IMG/VR virus record: IMGVR_UViG_3300025400_000011 | Location: 1-64,000 of that record | Source of the DNA: a virus | Direction: 5' to 3' (one strand) | Length of the DNA: 64,000 bases | Shown here: positions 8,298 through 17,795 of the stretch, piece after piece | Position numbering within the stretch: position 1 is the first letter of the stretch | Layout of the letters: each line of letters starts with the position of its first letter | The notes under the pieces: generated by a model | The model's database searches: none | Told to the model about the DNA's origin: nothing | What the model saw: the letters and a program-made list of their open reading frames with translations, nothing else | Made by a program: the position numbers and the translations under genes

Positions 8298-9550
8298 GTG
8301 TTAGGAGGGTTTTGCACTGTATTAATACTTATCACTGAAGGATTACCATCACTCTTAACAGTACCTGGTATAATAGTAACTTTATTACTATTTAAGTTCG
8401 TTACGGCATTATTAGTTTGATAGTTTAATCCTACTGTTGTACCACCAACACTTACTACACTGTTAAAGCCTTGCACGGTAGCTGGTAAACGTTGTACAGT
8501 GTTAACAGTATTTTTAAGAAGATTGGTTTCCGTATTTAAAGTACCAGCAATACTACCTATACCCTGTTGTACAGTAGCTACAACTGTCTTAGTAGCTGCT
8601 AGCACTCCTTCAGCAGTATTCAGTACACTCTTTGCTGCACTTGCATAGCTCTGTAACTGTTGTAACACCTTAGTTACTGCAGTTGGGTTACCTACATTTA
8701 AGCCAAGCAACTTACCTATTGAAGGTAACTGTTTAATCTTATCTTTAATATATTGCTTTACATTAAAGATAGCTTCAGATAACATTCTACCTGGTGTTTT
8801 AATAGCGTTGTTAATCTTATCAACTGTATGATTAATGTTTTCAGTAATCTGATCAACATTCCAGTTCGAGTTGTTTTCTAAGTTACCGGTAAGGTTAGTA
8901 GCAAAAGGTATCTTTACTTTTAGTACTCCGTACTTTGTCTTAATACCAGCTTGTAAACTAAATGAAGCACCTTGATAAGCTAAAGCTTGACGTAAAAAGT
9001 TATTTGAACCTAAACCAAAGCCTTTAGGTGTAACGTTTTGATACAGTTTTAACAAATCGTTATTAAGAGAGTCTAACTCTTTAAACACATTTGATATAAC
9101 CTTGTTCTGTATAGGTAATGCAATAGGATCTCTACCAAAGTTAGGATTAGTATAGTCTGTATTGTTCGTACCATACGCTAAAGTACCTACCGAGTCTGAA
9201 AAGTTTTGATATATGTCAGGATAGTTAGCACTTAACTGTGCTACCACTTCTGGGTGGGAATAAAACATTGCCTGATCCCACCAACCATCTATCCATTGAG
9301 GGTTCAAAGCAGATAAAGGTTTAGTTATAGTGAACACTGGTTGTGGTGCTACTATATCAATACACGGATCATTTAAGTGTGTAAAAAAGTCTATTTGAGA
9401 ACCAATCGGATTAGAAGAAAACTTGGTACTATAATAAGCTTTAGCTATATTGTTCTCATTTGGATACCCTACTGCAGAATATCCAGGCACAACAGTAAGC
9501 GTATTATAATAGTCATACGTTTTTATTACTTGTTGTGCACTTAGAGCCAT
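8294..9550 (-). CDS. Predicted tail/baseplate protein, unknown
   Basis: I do not recognise this 418-aa protein with confidence. The first half has mixed composition with NPNFGRDPIALP and a Gly/Asn-rich stretch. The centre is helical, and the second half is a long Ala/Val/Thr/Gln-rich helical segment (about 290-370) that could form a coiled coil. It lies between the gp27-like hub gene and the spike gene, overlapping the latter by four bases, which points to the baseplate hub or a hub-associated protein. A TAAGTAAT element stands just before its ATG. No enzymatic motif is visible. Confidence 0.65.
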   Translation of the reverse strand: MALSAQQVIKTYDYYNTLTVVPGYSAVGYPNENNIAKAYYSTKFSSNPIGSQIDFFTHLNDPCIDIVAPQPVFTITKPLSALNPQWIDGWWDQAMFYSHPEVVAQLSANYPDIYQNFSDSVGTLAYGTNNTDYTNPNFGRDPIALPIQNKVISNVFKELDSLNNDLLKLYQNVTPKGFGLGSNNFLRQALAYQGASFSLQAGIKTKYGVLKVKIPFATNLTGNLENNSNWNVDQITENINHTVDKINNAIKTPGRMLSEAIFNVKQYIKDKIKQLPSIGKLLGLNVGNPTAVTKVLQQLQSYASAAKSVLNTAEGVLAATKTVVATVQQGIGSIAGTLNTETNLLKNTVNTVQRLPATVQGFNSVVSVGGTTVGLNYQTNNAVTNLNSNKVTIIPGTVKSDGNPSVISINTVQNPPNT

Positions 9551-9558
9551 ATTATTAC

Positions 9559-11115
9559 TTAAGTTATATTACTCTTTATATCAATGTTATCATTTGCATG
9601 TACTCTTAATGCAGTAACGTTGTTTGTGTAATCTCCTTCAGAGAAACTATGTACTACATTGTATACCATCCATTGTCCAAACAGCTTGTTAAAGAACTCA
9701 TCTCTTACACTACCTACATCTGTTTCAATACTTATAAACGTACCCGCTTCTCGTATTGGAGAACCAAATGCTGTAAAGCTCAATGAAGTATTATAATATA
9801 ATGCAGAAGTTAATAAAAAGTTTCTACCTTCTGCAAACCTACTAAGCTTATCTGTACTGTAAGAATAGATGTTTCTTAATGCTAAAGCATCTGTTTTAGT
9901 TTTGTTTAAAGTTATTAATGTATCAGGGTTAGAGTTTATCTTAAGCTTATTAGCGTAGTTAGTATTGACAAACTTTTTTACATTTTGTATATCATTATTG
10001 CTAAAATCTAGTTCAAATATTTTATTTTTTAAATCATTACTATAGCAAGGAGTGTGAATCATGTCTCTAGCGCTATCTAAAGGAGACATATCTGTAAAGT
10101 GTATGTTACGTATGTTGCTAGTAATAGGATCTTTAAAGTTAGCAAAATAACTTTTTGAGTTGGAAGGAGATATTTGTAAGTTGTACAAGTATGTTGCACT
10201 ATCGTCTCCACCAGGCAGTGATAAAGTTATTATTTCTCTTTGTAATGGACCTGCTGTAGCTATAGGCCCTTTCATCTCGATTGCTTTAGAAAAAAAGTTA
10301 GTATATGATATCAGTTTCCAATCATTGTCGTAACGGGTACGAGACAATATACATGGATCAGCTCCACCATCAGTACCTACTTGAGAGCTTACATGCTTTT
10401 TTAACAAATACTCAATCGTATCAGCCCCGGTATAGTTAGCAGGAGCGGTATAAAATATTTTACTAGAACCTACATCCCATTCACTTGTAAATGTTTGTAC
10501 ACCGTATTTTTGTAGTCCTTTTGTAATAGCGCTTTTAATAGCATTACCAGCAGGTACTTTCTTTTGATCGTCGGTAGCATAAGCCGGGTTAATATCTGAA
10601 GGTAACAACTCGTTAGTTGACCAAAGCAAGTTTGTTTCTTGTAGTATTTGATAATCAAACTCCCACAAATATAGTTTAAGTTGTTTAGTTAAAGGTGTTT
10701 CTCCTGGTATATCTTCTCTATCATATACTACAAACTTATACTGCATGCCCCAAGTATTATAATCTATTTTTGCATTAGTAGATAGTATTGCACTGTCTTC
10801 TATTATACGGAACCTTATATATACTATGTCTCTACCATCGTTTCTAAACTTATAATATTGATTAAGGTTAGCATTCGAAAATACCTTCTGTTCAAATATA
10901 TTTTGCGGGTTACGTATAACTAGACTTGCTTTCTTGTACCAACAACGAGTATCTTCTTCTATATCCAAAGTAACCATACTAGCTAAGTCCAGTTGAAACT
11001 GATTACCTTGCGAGTTATCAAAAATAATATCTAACTGATATTTTTGATTATTATAAAGCTTGGTATTAGATTCAGCAGGTGGTCGACCATTAAATATGGA
11101 ATCAAAGTTTGCCAT
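9559..11115 (-). CDS. Baseplate hub protein (T4 gp27-like)
   Basis: The 518-aa protein begins with a beta-rich domain (KYQLDIIFDNSQGNQFQLDL) and ends with EAGTFISIETDVGSV ... FGQWMVYNVVHSFSEGDYTNNV. The latter is the characteristic closing segment of gp27/gpD-type hub proteins, in which a Gly-x-Trp-x-Val strand precedes V-x-H-x-F. It is expected to form the trimeric collar that links tail tube and spike. Its ATG overlaps the stop of the gp53-like gene (TAATG). Assignment rests on that motif, on size and on the position directly upstream of the spike module. Confidence 0.68.
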   Translation of the reverse strand: MANFDSIFNGRPPAESNTKLYNNQKYQLDIIFDNSQGNQFQLDLASMVTLDIEEDTRCWYKKASLVIRNPQNIFEQKVFSNANLNQYYKFRNDGRDIVYIRFRIIEDSAILSTNAKIDYNTWGMQYKFVVYDREDIPGETPLTKQLKLYLWEFDYQILQETNLLWSTNELLPSDINPAYATDDQKKVPAGNAIKSAITKGLQKYGVQTFTSEWDVGSSKIFYTAPANYTGADTIEYLLKKHVSSQVGTDGGADPCILSRTRYDNDWKLISYTNFFSKAIEMKGPIATAGPLQREIITLSLPGGDDSATYLYNLQISPSNSKSYFANFKDPITSNIRNIHFTDMSPLDSARDMIHTPCYSNDLKNKIFELDFSNNDIQNVKKFVNTNYANKLKINSNPDTLITLNKTKTDALALRNIYSYSTDKLSRFAEGRNFLLTSALYYNTSLSFTAFGSPIREAGTFISIETDVGSVRDEFFNKLFGQWMVYNVVHSFSEGDYTNNVTALRVHANDNIDIKSNIT

Positions 11116-11492
11116 TAGCTAGGTTGATTTATTTTTTGTAGCACACTAGACACGTAATCTGGAGTTAAAATTTTCAGCTTGGTGCCAGCTTTAGGAAACT
11201 GTATAGGGTTTTGTATATTATTAATACAACATATTAACCACCATAAACCAGGTGCATTGTAAACTTTTTGAGCTATTAACGTCCAGGGCATATTATCTGT
11301 TGTTACTGTATATACCGTGTAAGTAGCAGCGTTTAAGTTTTCTGGTATATTAACAGTACCTATTAAGTTATAAAAGTAGTTCTGTATGTTAGGATCATAA
11401 ACAGTTTCACTATACACATTAAATAAGTTTTCTAAGTTTATTAAACTTAATGTAGGTAATGTAGATACATTATTTTGTTTTTGTCCGTCCAT
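11115..11492 (-). CDS. Baseplate wedge subunit with LysM-like fold (T4 gp53-like)
   Basis: The 125-aa protein shows the gp53/LysM-like sequence YTVTTDNMPWTLIAQKVYNAP followed by LWWLICCINNIQNP and GTKLKIL. This is the usual pattern of baseplate LysM proteins in contractile tails. It would hold wedge components around the hub. The upstream gene ends one base before its start (TAATATG), and its own stop overlaps the hub gene start. There are two adjacent Cys residues in the WWLICC strand. Length is shorter than T4 gp53. Confidence 0.78.
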   Translation of the reverse strand: MDGQKQNNVSTLPTLSLINLENLFNVYSETVYDPNIQNYFYNLIGTVNIPENLNAATYTVYTVTTDNMPWTLIAQKVYNAPGLWWLICCINNIQNPIQFPKAGTKLKILTPDYVSSVLQKINQPS

Positions 11493-11493
11493 A

Positions 11494-12930
11494 TTATGGT
11501 CCTAGTCCTGAGGATTTGAGAGCTGATCGTAAATTTGCTACCGCTGCAGCTGCTGCATTTTGTGCCGCTACATTAGCATTGTTAGCTGCAGTAGCTTCTC
11601 CTGCAGTACCGTTTATTACTGTATTATTGTAATTACTTTGAGTTTCTTCCGCAGCTTTTGCAGCAGCTGCAGCAGCATTAGTTGCATCTTCTAGATTTTT
11701 TGTTAATGCTTGTTTTGATTGATTGTTTTGATCAGGAGAAGTTATTACATTTATTTTTGCTCCTGAATCAGTCTGATCATAGTTATAATAAAATAAATTA
11801 CGAGAATTTATTAATAAACTTTGTATGGTTATAGTAACCTTGTAAGCTTCCGGTATTATTTTTACATTTTTACTAGATTCCGCTTTATTTACCGACATCA
11901 TTTCACCGGTAGTTATATCTACTAGTCTTGTAGTACCTAGATTGTCTACTTTTAATCCAGAAACAACTGCTACTGGGAATCTTTTAAACCCTGGTACTGT
12001 TACATCATAAATACAAGGTGGATCCATCCTGCTTAAAGATTTTCTATTAGGCAAGTTTTGATAAGTCAATGCAAATAAAAAGTTCCAGTTATCTAATATA
12101 TCAGAAACTTTTTCAGTGTTAAACAAATAAAACGTAGTAGTTATTGTGTCTCCGTTTTCGTTTGGTGTAAACATTTTTATAGTTTCTTTTGAAATGCCCG
12201 GTGCATTTAAACTAGCTAACGTCTCGGCTGGGGCAGCAAACTGTTCATAAGTTAATCCTGCACTTTGTATTTGACCAAGTATATCAGTTGCGATTTTACC
12301 TGTAAATCCACCACTCTTAAATATAGCCGCTTTAGCTAAAGCAGTCACAAGATTTTTATCGTCAACTTTAGCCCAGGATCCTAAGACTGAAGTCATATTT
12401 TGTGAACTCAAATAAGGTAAAACGTACTCATTGCCTGTAACTTTACCTTGATATAAACCATAATAAGGGTCGGTTTCACTAAAGCCGCCTGGTTGCGCGG
12501 TTCCATTATTTTCTCCTACATATTGATTTAGGTTGTTTATTGCGCTGTTAGCAAATAGCGTAGCTATATTACTTTCAATGTTTTGATCAACACCTGCGAG
12601 ATCTAATTGAGATTGGGTTTGGGATAAAAATAGTTTAAAAGCATTTAATTGAGAACTAGATGTTAGATTATATTCTATCATTTTTATTCTCGGTACATAC
12701 TGCCTTACATCATCAGTAGTGGAACCTAAATTTAATGCCCAGTTCCAAGAACCATGTACATCCCACTTACCAACATTTAACAAAGATTTTGCTCCTGTCC
12801 CCGCTACAGATACTCCCCCGGTGCTTTGCATATCTGCAGTTATGCTATTAGCCGCATCAAGTTGTTGAGTTTTTGTATCAACATCTGGACTATACCCAGC
12901 AACTGAATCTTGAGGAAATAAGTCGGCCAT
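11494..12930 (-). CDS. Baseplate / tail-tube cap-like protein (gp48/gp54 type)
   Basis: The 478-aa protein has a central domain with FLFALTYQNLPNRKSLSRMDPP, YDVTVPGFKRFPVAVVSGLKV and IIPEAYKVTITIQSLL. This succession resembles tube-cap and initiator proteins that close the tail tube on the baseplate. The last 80 residues are an Ala-rich helical tail. The N-terminal region is Gln/Ser/Gly-rich. It follows the tape-measure gene by eight bases and precedes the gp53-like gene. The family assignment is tentative; baseplate location is more certain than the exact T4 counterpart. Confidence 0.6.
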   Translation of the reverse strand: MADLFPQDSVAGYSPDVDTKTQQLDAANSITADMQSTGGVSVAGTGAKSLLNVGKWDVHGSWNWALNLGSTTDDVRQYVPRIKMIEYNLTSSSQLNAFKLFLSQTQSQLDLAGVDQNIESNIATLFANSAINNLNQYVGENNGTAQPGGFSETDPYYGLYQGKVTGNEYVLPYLSSQNMTSVLGSWAKVDDKNLVTALAKAAIFKSGGFTGKIATDILGQIQSAGLTYEQFAAPAETLASLNAPGISKETIKMFTPNENGDTITTTFYLFNTEKVSDILDNWNFLFALTYQNLPNRKSLSRMDPPCIYDVTVPGFKRFPVAVVSGLKVDNLGTTRLVDITTGEMMSVNKAESSKNVKIIPEAYKVTITIQSLLINSRNLFYYNYDQTDSGAKINVITSPDQNNQSKQALTKNLEDATNAAAAAAKAAEETQSNYNNTVINGTAGEATAANNANVAAQNAAAAAVANLRSALKSSGLGP

Positions 12931-12938
12931 AATATTAC

Positions 12939-14771
12939 TTAAGCTAGAGCTCTCCTTCTATATAACATAGTATCCGTTATTATACGCGAATTGGTTATAG
13001 GGCTACTATTTGTTGTTATATTAATACTACTATTATTATTAGTACTGCTACTACTCATAACACCAGCTGTATTTGCTGTAGCAGGTTGATTAACAGGGTT
13101 TTTTAAGTTATTTTCTAACTTACTGCTTATATCAAGCAAAGTTTTATTAACTTCACTTAATAACATATTAGAATCATTATTTATATTAGTTACGTTTGAA
13201 ATAGTTTTAAGCTCTTCTGAAGGTAAAGCTGTTACTGTGGTTTGCTTATCAGTACTAGTAGAAGAAAACAGAGAAGTAAGTTTTTCTATTGCAGGGGTGG
13301 CTGCAACACTATCAGTATCTTTTATTTTATCATTAGGTATTACAGTACCATTATTACTTGGAACAAATACTTCCGGTCCTTCTTCTCCTACCACAATAGG
13401 TACGTCTTTTTTTATATCCCCACCTTTTGCAGCACCTCCCAGCGTTGACATTTCTTCGTATGTCCAAGCACTAGCAACATCTGCAACTGGGTTTTCAGGT
13501 CCGCCCAATAAAAGATTTGTAGCTGCTGAAACAAGCAAAGGTAATAACATTTGCGTAGCAGCTTTACCTGCTCCTTGCTCAATCCCAGTTAAAATGTTAG
13601 TATTTAAACTAGAGTTTGGCGATTGATTTCCTTCTTGTTGTTCTTTACCTGAGTCTTTACCTGATGAAGTAACATTTCTTAAAGTGTTTATAAAAGAGAC
13701 TGGAGTTGCCGGTTCCTCTTCAGGTAATACTTCAAGTTCTCCTGGCCTTGGTGCTTCAGGTACAGATGTGCTTACCGTCTCAACTGAGGATGAGGGTACC
13801 TTACCTGCTGTAGAAGTATCATTTTCACTTGTTAATGAACGCTTTTCTGTTAATGCATCTTTTATTGCCGCTGCCAAGCTGTTTAATACTTCTGGCTTAA
13901 TATCTACTATTGAAACTTTTATCTCTGATGCTTCTTCGCTAAGAATAGCGTTATCTTTTGTTACTGCTTCAGACGAGCCTTCGTTTTCAACATTGTTTAC
14001 TGATTTTTTGTTTTTACCTCCTAGACTATCTTCCCTATTAACTGGTACTATAGACATATCAGTCTTAACCGATTCTCCTGTATTATTTAAATTGCTTTCC
14101 GGTATTATATCTCCTGACCAATAAGTTTCGTAAGCTTTTTTTCTGTTTTCATTAGTCTCGTCGCTTTCCCGTCTCTTATTCTCTTGTTCATCTCTATCTT
14201 TATAAATTTGCTCTCTTGCTCTTTTCAGGTCATCAGCTTTCTCTTTTTCTTTCCCTGCAAACATGCCTGTTATACTGTTTATTACAGATTTGTTTACAGA
14301 TTCTAATATTTCTTTACCGCCTAAAAAGCTTAATATACCTTGTATAGAGCTTGGTATATATCTACTAAAAAACCCCTCTACTTGACTTAACCTAGATTTA
14401 GTTGCAGTTTCTACATCTTGGAGTTTTTCTTTTTCTCCGCTTTTTTCAAAGTTTCTTTCCTTTTCCGATAATATTCTTAAAGCCTCTCTTATGACTTGAT
14501 CCTTTTCGTATATTTCTTCTAATCTACCTTCTTTATCTGTAGTAACAAAAGAAGATGCACCAGAAACACCAGATATACCTTCCTTAACACCAGTAGCAAC
14601 CTGCTTACCGATCTTATCTACTTTTTCGTTTAACTCTCCTATTAAATCAACCAGGGATTTACTTTGTGCACCTAACTTGCTACTTTTAGTTAAAGCATCC
14701 GCAAGCTTACCTATTGCTTCAGTTAAAGAAGCATTAGACTCTAATACCTGTTGATCAGTCTCTTCGGACAT
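12939..14771 (-). CDS. Tape-measure-like protein
   Basis: The 610-aa protein is mostly helical and charged, with coiled-coil regions near 15-60, 85-130 and 175-215, a disordered Ser/Thr/Glu middle, and one hydrophobic stretch (MLLPLLVSAATNLLLGG, 408-424). Residues 457-480 contain VPIVVGEEGPEVFVPSNNG followed by TVIPN. This VGE-x-GPE-x-FVPS signature is typical of the C-terminal part of phage tape measure proteins. At about 0.15 nm per helical residue the length suggests a tail near 90 nm, close to T4. It is preceded by the start-proximal element TAAGTATTTTTATG. A baseplate hub chaperone-like role cannot be excluded. Confidence 0.68.
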   Translation of the reverse strand: MSEETDQQVLESNASLTEAIGKLADALTKSSKLGAQSKSLVDLIGELNEKVDKIGKQVATGVKEGISGVSGASSFVTTDKEGRLEEIYEKDQVIREALRILSEKERNFEKSGEKEKLQDVETATKSRLSQVEGFFSRYIPSSIQGILSFLGGKEILESVNKSVINSITGMFAGKEKEKADDLKRAREQIYKDRDEQENKRRESDETNENRKKAYETYWSGDIIPESNLNNTGESVKTDMSIVPVNREDSLGGKNKKSVNNVENEGSSEAVTKDNAILSEEASEIKVSIVDIKPEVLNSLAAAIKDALTEKRSLTSENDTSTAGKVPSSSVETVSTSVPEAPRPGELEVLPEEEPATPVSFINTLRNVTSSGKDSGKEQQEGNQSPNSSLNTNILTGIEQGAGKAATQMLLPLLVSAATNLLLGGPENPVADVASAWTYEEMSTLGGAAKGGDIKKDVPIVVGEEGPEVFVPSNNGTVIPNDKIKDTDSVAATPAIEKLTSLFSSTSTDKQTTVTALPSEELKTISNVTNINNDSNMLLSEVNKTLLDISSKLENNLKNPVNQPATANTAGVMSSSSTNNNSSINITTNSSPITNSRIITDTMLYRRRALA

Positions 14772-14802
14772 AAAAATACTTAGGTATTAAACTGTCCTTA
14801 TG

Positions 14803-15561
14803 TCACTCGGATAAAAAGAAATCCGCGTTAATAAAGAACTGTACCTCTGTATTGTCGTTAGCTAGTGCTTTAGTAGCATTATCTTGTATGCTTGTTACTT
14901 TACCTGCAAAACTTTGCATAGAAGTAAGAACAGTAGCTGGTAACTGCTCTATTAAAGTTATACGATCTTTATACGAAAAAGAGCTAAAGTTTAAATCTGT
15001 GTCCTCGCTTTCTCCTACTATCCAGATGTTTTTAATATATTTGCATAGACTGTTTAAAATAACTTCTTGAGTGAGCATATCAACAGTTAGAGTTTTAGGC
15101 TCTAAATTACCTCTTAACTCTTTTTCCATGTTATAAGCATCTTCAAGGGTAGGTACTTGTACTTCTATTTTTACTCCACTATTAACAAATGTTTCATTAA
15201 CCGGTAATGTTACACTAGTAGCTGCTTGTATACAGTTACTAAAGTCAGCATTTTTCTGTTTTATAGTTGTACCTAGAATATCTTTTCTTAGTGCAAGCAA
15301 TACAAAAACTCTGTCAATAATGGTAAGCTGCTTTATAACATCTGGTTCTAGACAGTTATCTTTAATAATATCATGTGTTAATATAAAAAACTTTGTATTA
15401 TATATTACATTATCTCTAACACAGGTGTACAGGCTTTTATGTTGTTTAGCTGTAACAGGTTTAAACTTTACACTTCTTTGTAGTGTAGGCAAATAAACAT
15501 CGATAGAGTTTTTTTCAGCAAGGGTATTAAGACTTGCTAGGAAATCATTTACATTAGGCAT
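14803..15561 (-). CDS. T4 gp26-like baseplate assembly protein
   Basis: The 252-aa protein begins with DVYLPTLQRSVKFKPVTAKQHKSL, matching the opening of the T4 baseplate family (gp26/gp51-like), in which a polar beta hairpin is followed by F-x-P-x-T-x-K. The remainder is alpha/beta with no enzyme motif. Proteins of this kind help assemble the hub or act as tape-measure chaperones. It is preceded by TAAGTATTTTTATG and followed by the tape-measure-like gene, consistent with that role. The next gene upstream is a second, larger relative. Confidence 0.65.
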   Translation of the reverse strand: MPNVNDFLASLNTLAEKNSIDVYLPTLQRSVKFKPVTAKQHKSLYTCVRDNVIYNTKFFILTHDIIKDNCLEPDVIKQLTIIDRVFVLLALRKDILGTTIKQKNADFSNCIQAATSVTLPVNETFVNSGVKIEVQVPTLEDAYNMEKELRGNLEPKTLTVDMLTQEVILNSLCKYIKNIWIVGESEDTDLNFSSFSYKDRITLIEQLPATVLTSMQSFAGKVTSIQDNATKALANDNTEVQFFINADFFLSE

Positions 15562-15582
15562 AAAAATACTTACCCGGTATTC

Positions 15583-16503
15583 TTAGAATCCTAGCTCTGA
15601 GTTAGGTGTGCTAGTCGGTGGATTAAATCCAGGTGAAGGGTTTTGAGTATTATTTTTAGCAGCTTCAGCTTTATCCTGCATAAAGTACATCCAATAAACC
15701 TGTATTTCAACAGGAGTAATACTATCTACGTATTCTGGGGTAAAATCTAAATGTTTAACAGCATTGTATAAAGTTCTATAAATGTTGTTTAAGTTCTCTG
15801 TAAACAAGAACTCGATCATCTTTTGTAATACTTCAAAAGTAACACTACATGAAAGTCTCAACAACGTTTTATCATTTGTAGGATCCTTTACTAATATTAG
15901 GTCTATTAAGTTAAGTTCTTCTTCTTTAGCAACTATACTTTTTATAAGCTCGTTTACAACGGATTGAGGTAATGAGTTTATAATCATTGTTCTTTCGTTT
16001 AACGGAAAATCCTTAAAATCTACATTTAGGGTATCTGTCTTTATGTTATCTATATAAGACGCTAATACTACAAGTATATCTTTGTTATTACTAAGAAAAA
16101 CATGTTCATCTCTCACTTTATAACTAGAATACTCTACAGCAATGTCATCTACAGTTACCTTACCGGATTTATTAATATTTTTAACCTTGGTAATGATAGT
16201 ATCAACTGGTATTGTATAGTTAAAGGTAGTTTTATCCGGTAATGTACATTTTAACTTTAAATCCGGACTAACACAGTAGTTGCGTACAGTCAACAGCAAA
16301 TAAAGCTTATCTTCAAACGTTATATCTTTACCAACTATATCCGGACAAAGATCCTCTAGTATAGAGTTGTATTGTTGTAAGGTTTCTTTCTTATCAGTGT
16401 TGTATAAGCTTTTAACAAGCTCTCTATATTGTTTATAACAGAGCTCTTTTATCTGTACTTCTAGTTGTTTACTAGGGAGATAAGCATTTAACTTAAAAGG
16501 CAT
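15583..16503 (-). CDS. Second gp26-like baseplate assembly protein
   Basis: The 306-aa protein starts MPFKLNAYLPSKQLEVQIKEL and shares the general layout of the neighbouring gp26-like gene: a short beta start, a central region with LLLTVRNYCVSP and KLKCTLPDKTTFNY, and a helical C-terminal half. The last 30 residues are Pro/Asn/Thr-rich and probably disordered. It is likely a baseplate hub assembly factor or a tape-measure chaperone. It lies six bases after the tail-tube-like gene at 16510-17166. The family call is based on pattern and context, not on a strong motif. Confidence 0.55.
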   Translation of the reverse strand: MPFKLNAYLPSKQLEVQIKELCYKQYRELVKSLYNTDKKETLQQYNSILEDLCPDIVGKDITFEDKLYLLLTVRNYCVSPDLKLKCTLPDKTTFNYTIPVDTIITKVKNINKSGKVTVDDIAVEYSSYKVRDEHVFLSNNKDILVVLASYIDNIKTDTLNVDFKDFPLNERTMIINSLPQSVVNELIKSIVAKEEELNLIDLILVKDPTNDKTLLRLSCSVTFEVLQKMIEFLFTENLNNIYRTLYNAVKHLDFTPEYVDSITPVEIQVYWMYFMQDKAEAAKNNTQNPSPGFNPPTSTPNSELGF

Positions 16504-16509
16504 TGCCTA

Positions 16510-17166
16510 TTAACTTATCGAGTATGTAGAATATAACCACGTGGTTTTTATACTACGAACACCTGCTTTAGAACCACCGTAGTTAAAGTTTGCAGCTGCA
16601 ACACTTATCGGTACGGCGTTTTCGTAATAAATTCTTTTACGACTTACAAAGTCAGAATCACTACCTTGTTTATCTAAAAAATTAATAGTAATATTTGTTT
16701 TAAAATTTTGATTTTGTGCAGACTGACTGCTATCCCTTGCAAACAAACCAAAATGAGATGCATTAATAATCCATGGTCTTATAACGTTATCAACAAAAGA
16801 TTGGTTCGTTTCTAGAAAGTCTATTTCTAAAGGTACTAAATCAGTACGACCGTTCAGTACAGGGCTTGATAAAAGACCACCATACAGGGTTTCACCGCTA
16901 GCCGAGAATCCTGCTCTACCAGCTTTTATTGTTTCTCCTGGTAAAGATACTCCGTTTGCAAAAAAGATATCATTATCTGGTATCTTAGACCACAAATTAG
17001 CCACCCCGCTGGTTTGATCTGGTACTTTTGCAGTTGATAAGTTCGGAATTATTCTTTCTTGTAAGTCACTAAACCCTACAATAAAATTCGCTTCAACAGG
17101 TATATGAAAGTTAGGGTTTGACAGTACTTGTGTCAGAAACGTATTTATATCTGTTATACGATTCAT
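16510..17166 (-). CDS. Tail-tube-like protein (gp19/gp54 fold), divergent
   Basis: The 218-aa protein has VEANFIVGFSDL near the N-terminus, FFANGVSLPGETI, a loop with GETLYGGLL, and LVPLEIDFLETNQSFVDNVIRPWI. This is the same succession of strands and alpha helix seen in gp19-fold tube proteins (receptor strand, LPG turn, helix with F-x-x-W). It is more divergent than the two paralogues upstream. It may be a tube initiator or terminator ring rather than the main tube. The start is coupled to the upstream stop (TAAAATG). Confidence 0.62.
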   Translation of the reverse strand: MNRITDINTFLTQVLSNPNFHIPVEANFIVGFSDLQERIIPNLSTAKVPDQTSGVANLWSKIPDNDIFFANGVSLPGETIKAGRAGFSASGETLYGGLLSSPVLNGRTDLVPLEIDFLETNQSFVDNVIRPWIINASHFGLFARDSSQSAQNQNFKTNITINFLDKQGSDSDFVSRKRIYYENAVPISVAAANFNYGGSKAGVRSIKTTWLYSTYSIS

Positions 17167-17167
17167 T

Positions 17168-17794
17168 TTAAATACCTAATAATGAATTAGCTGTTATAGC
17201 TTGATCAGCAGATGTTTTCACCAAGTTTGCTTGTACTGGTAATGTAGTCCAGTTTTGATAGCCGAACACCACTTTTAGTTCTTGTATCTTACCACCACCA
17301 GACACATCATATGTTTGACTAGGTACATCTATAACAAATAAACCGTTTATTTTATAACTAGCTACTTTTTGAAGACTATCATTATAAACTGAAATTTGTG
17401 CGTAATCATTATCGTTAGGTATATGATTTGATGAATTAGAAGTATTAGAAGCTGATTCAATAAGTCTGTTTTGTAGCCAAGTTTTAAATATTAAGTTTTG
17501 ATCTGTATAGAAAGTAACTGCCCAGTTCTTACTATCACCGAAATCTCTTGTACCAGGGGCATGAAAGTCTACCCCTTGATATTTTACAGAAGCGACTGCT
17601 TTTTTAACGCCCGGTATAGTAAAATCTTTTATATACAAAAGAGGTGCTTGTGTGTCTGTACCAACACCTGGAACTACAAAAAATTTATTGTTAATCGAAA
17701 TACTATCTACCCTAGCTTGAAAATCGCGTGAGAACCCGTACAGTTGTATTGCGCGGTAAAAAGCATTTAAATCTTGGGAAGTGTAATCCGACAT
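17168..17794 (-). CDS. Tail tube protein paralogue (gp19-like)
   Basis: I start this 208-aa protein at the ATG at 17794 (MSDYTSQDLNAFYRA), one base after the upstream stop; an earlier TTG would overlap the previous gene. It resembles the major tube protein at 18396-18917: FYRAIQLYGFSRDFQARVDSI, TIPGVKK, YQGVDFHAPGTRDFG, WAVTFYTDQN, and a final strand pair with YDVSGGGKIQELKVVFGYQNW. It probably forms a specialised ring such as baseplate-proximal or terminal tube. The sequence TAAGTATTAATATG spans the coupled stop and start. Confidence 0.75.
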   Translation of the reverse strand: MSDYTSQDLNAFYRAIQLYGFSRDFQARVDSISINNKFFVVPGVGTDTQAPLLYIKDFTIPGVKKAVASVKYQGVDFHAPGTRDFGDSKNWAVTFYTDQNLIFKTWLQNRLIESASNTSNSSNHIPNDNDYAQISVYNDSLQKVASYKINGLFVIDVPSQTYDVSGGGKIQELKVVFGYQNWTTLPVQANLVKTSADQAITANSLLGI

Positions 17795-17795
17795 A

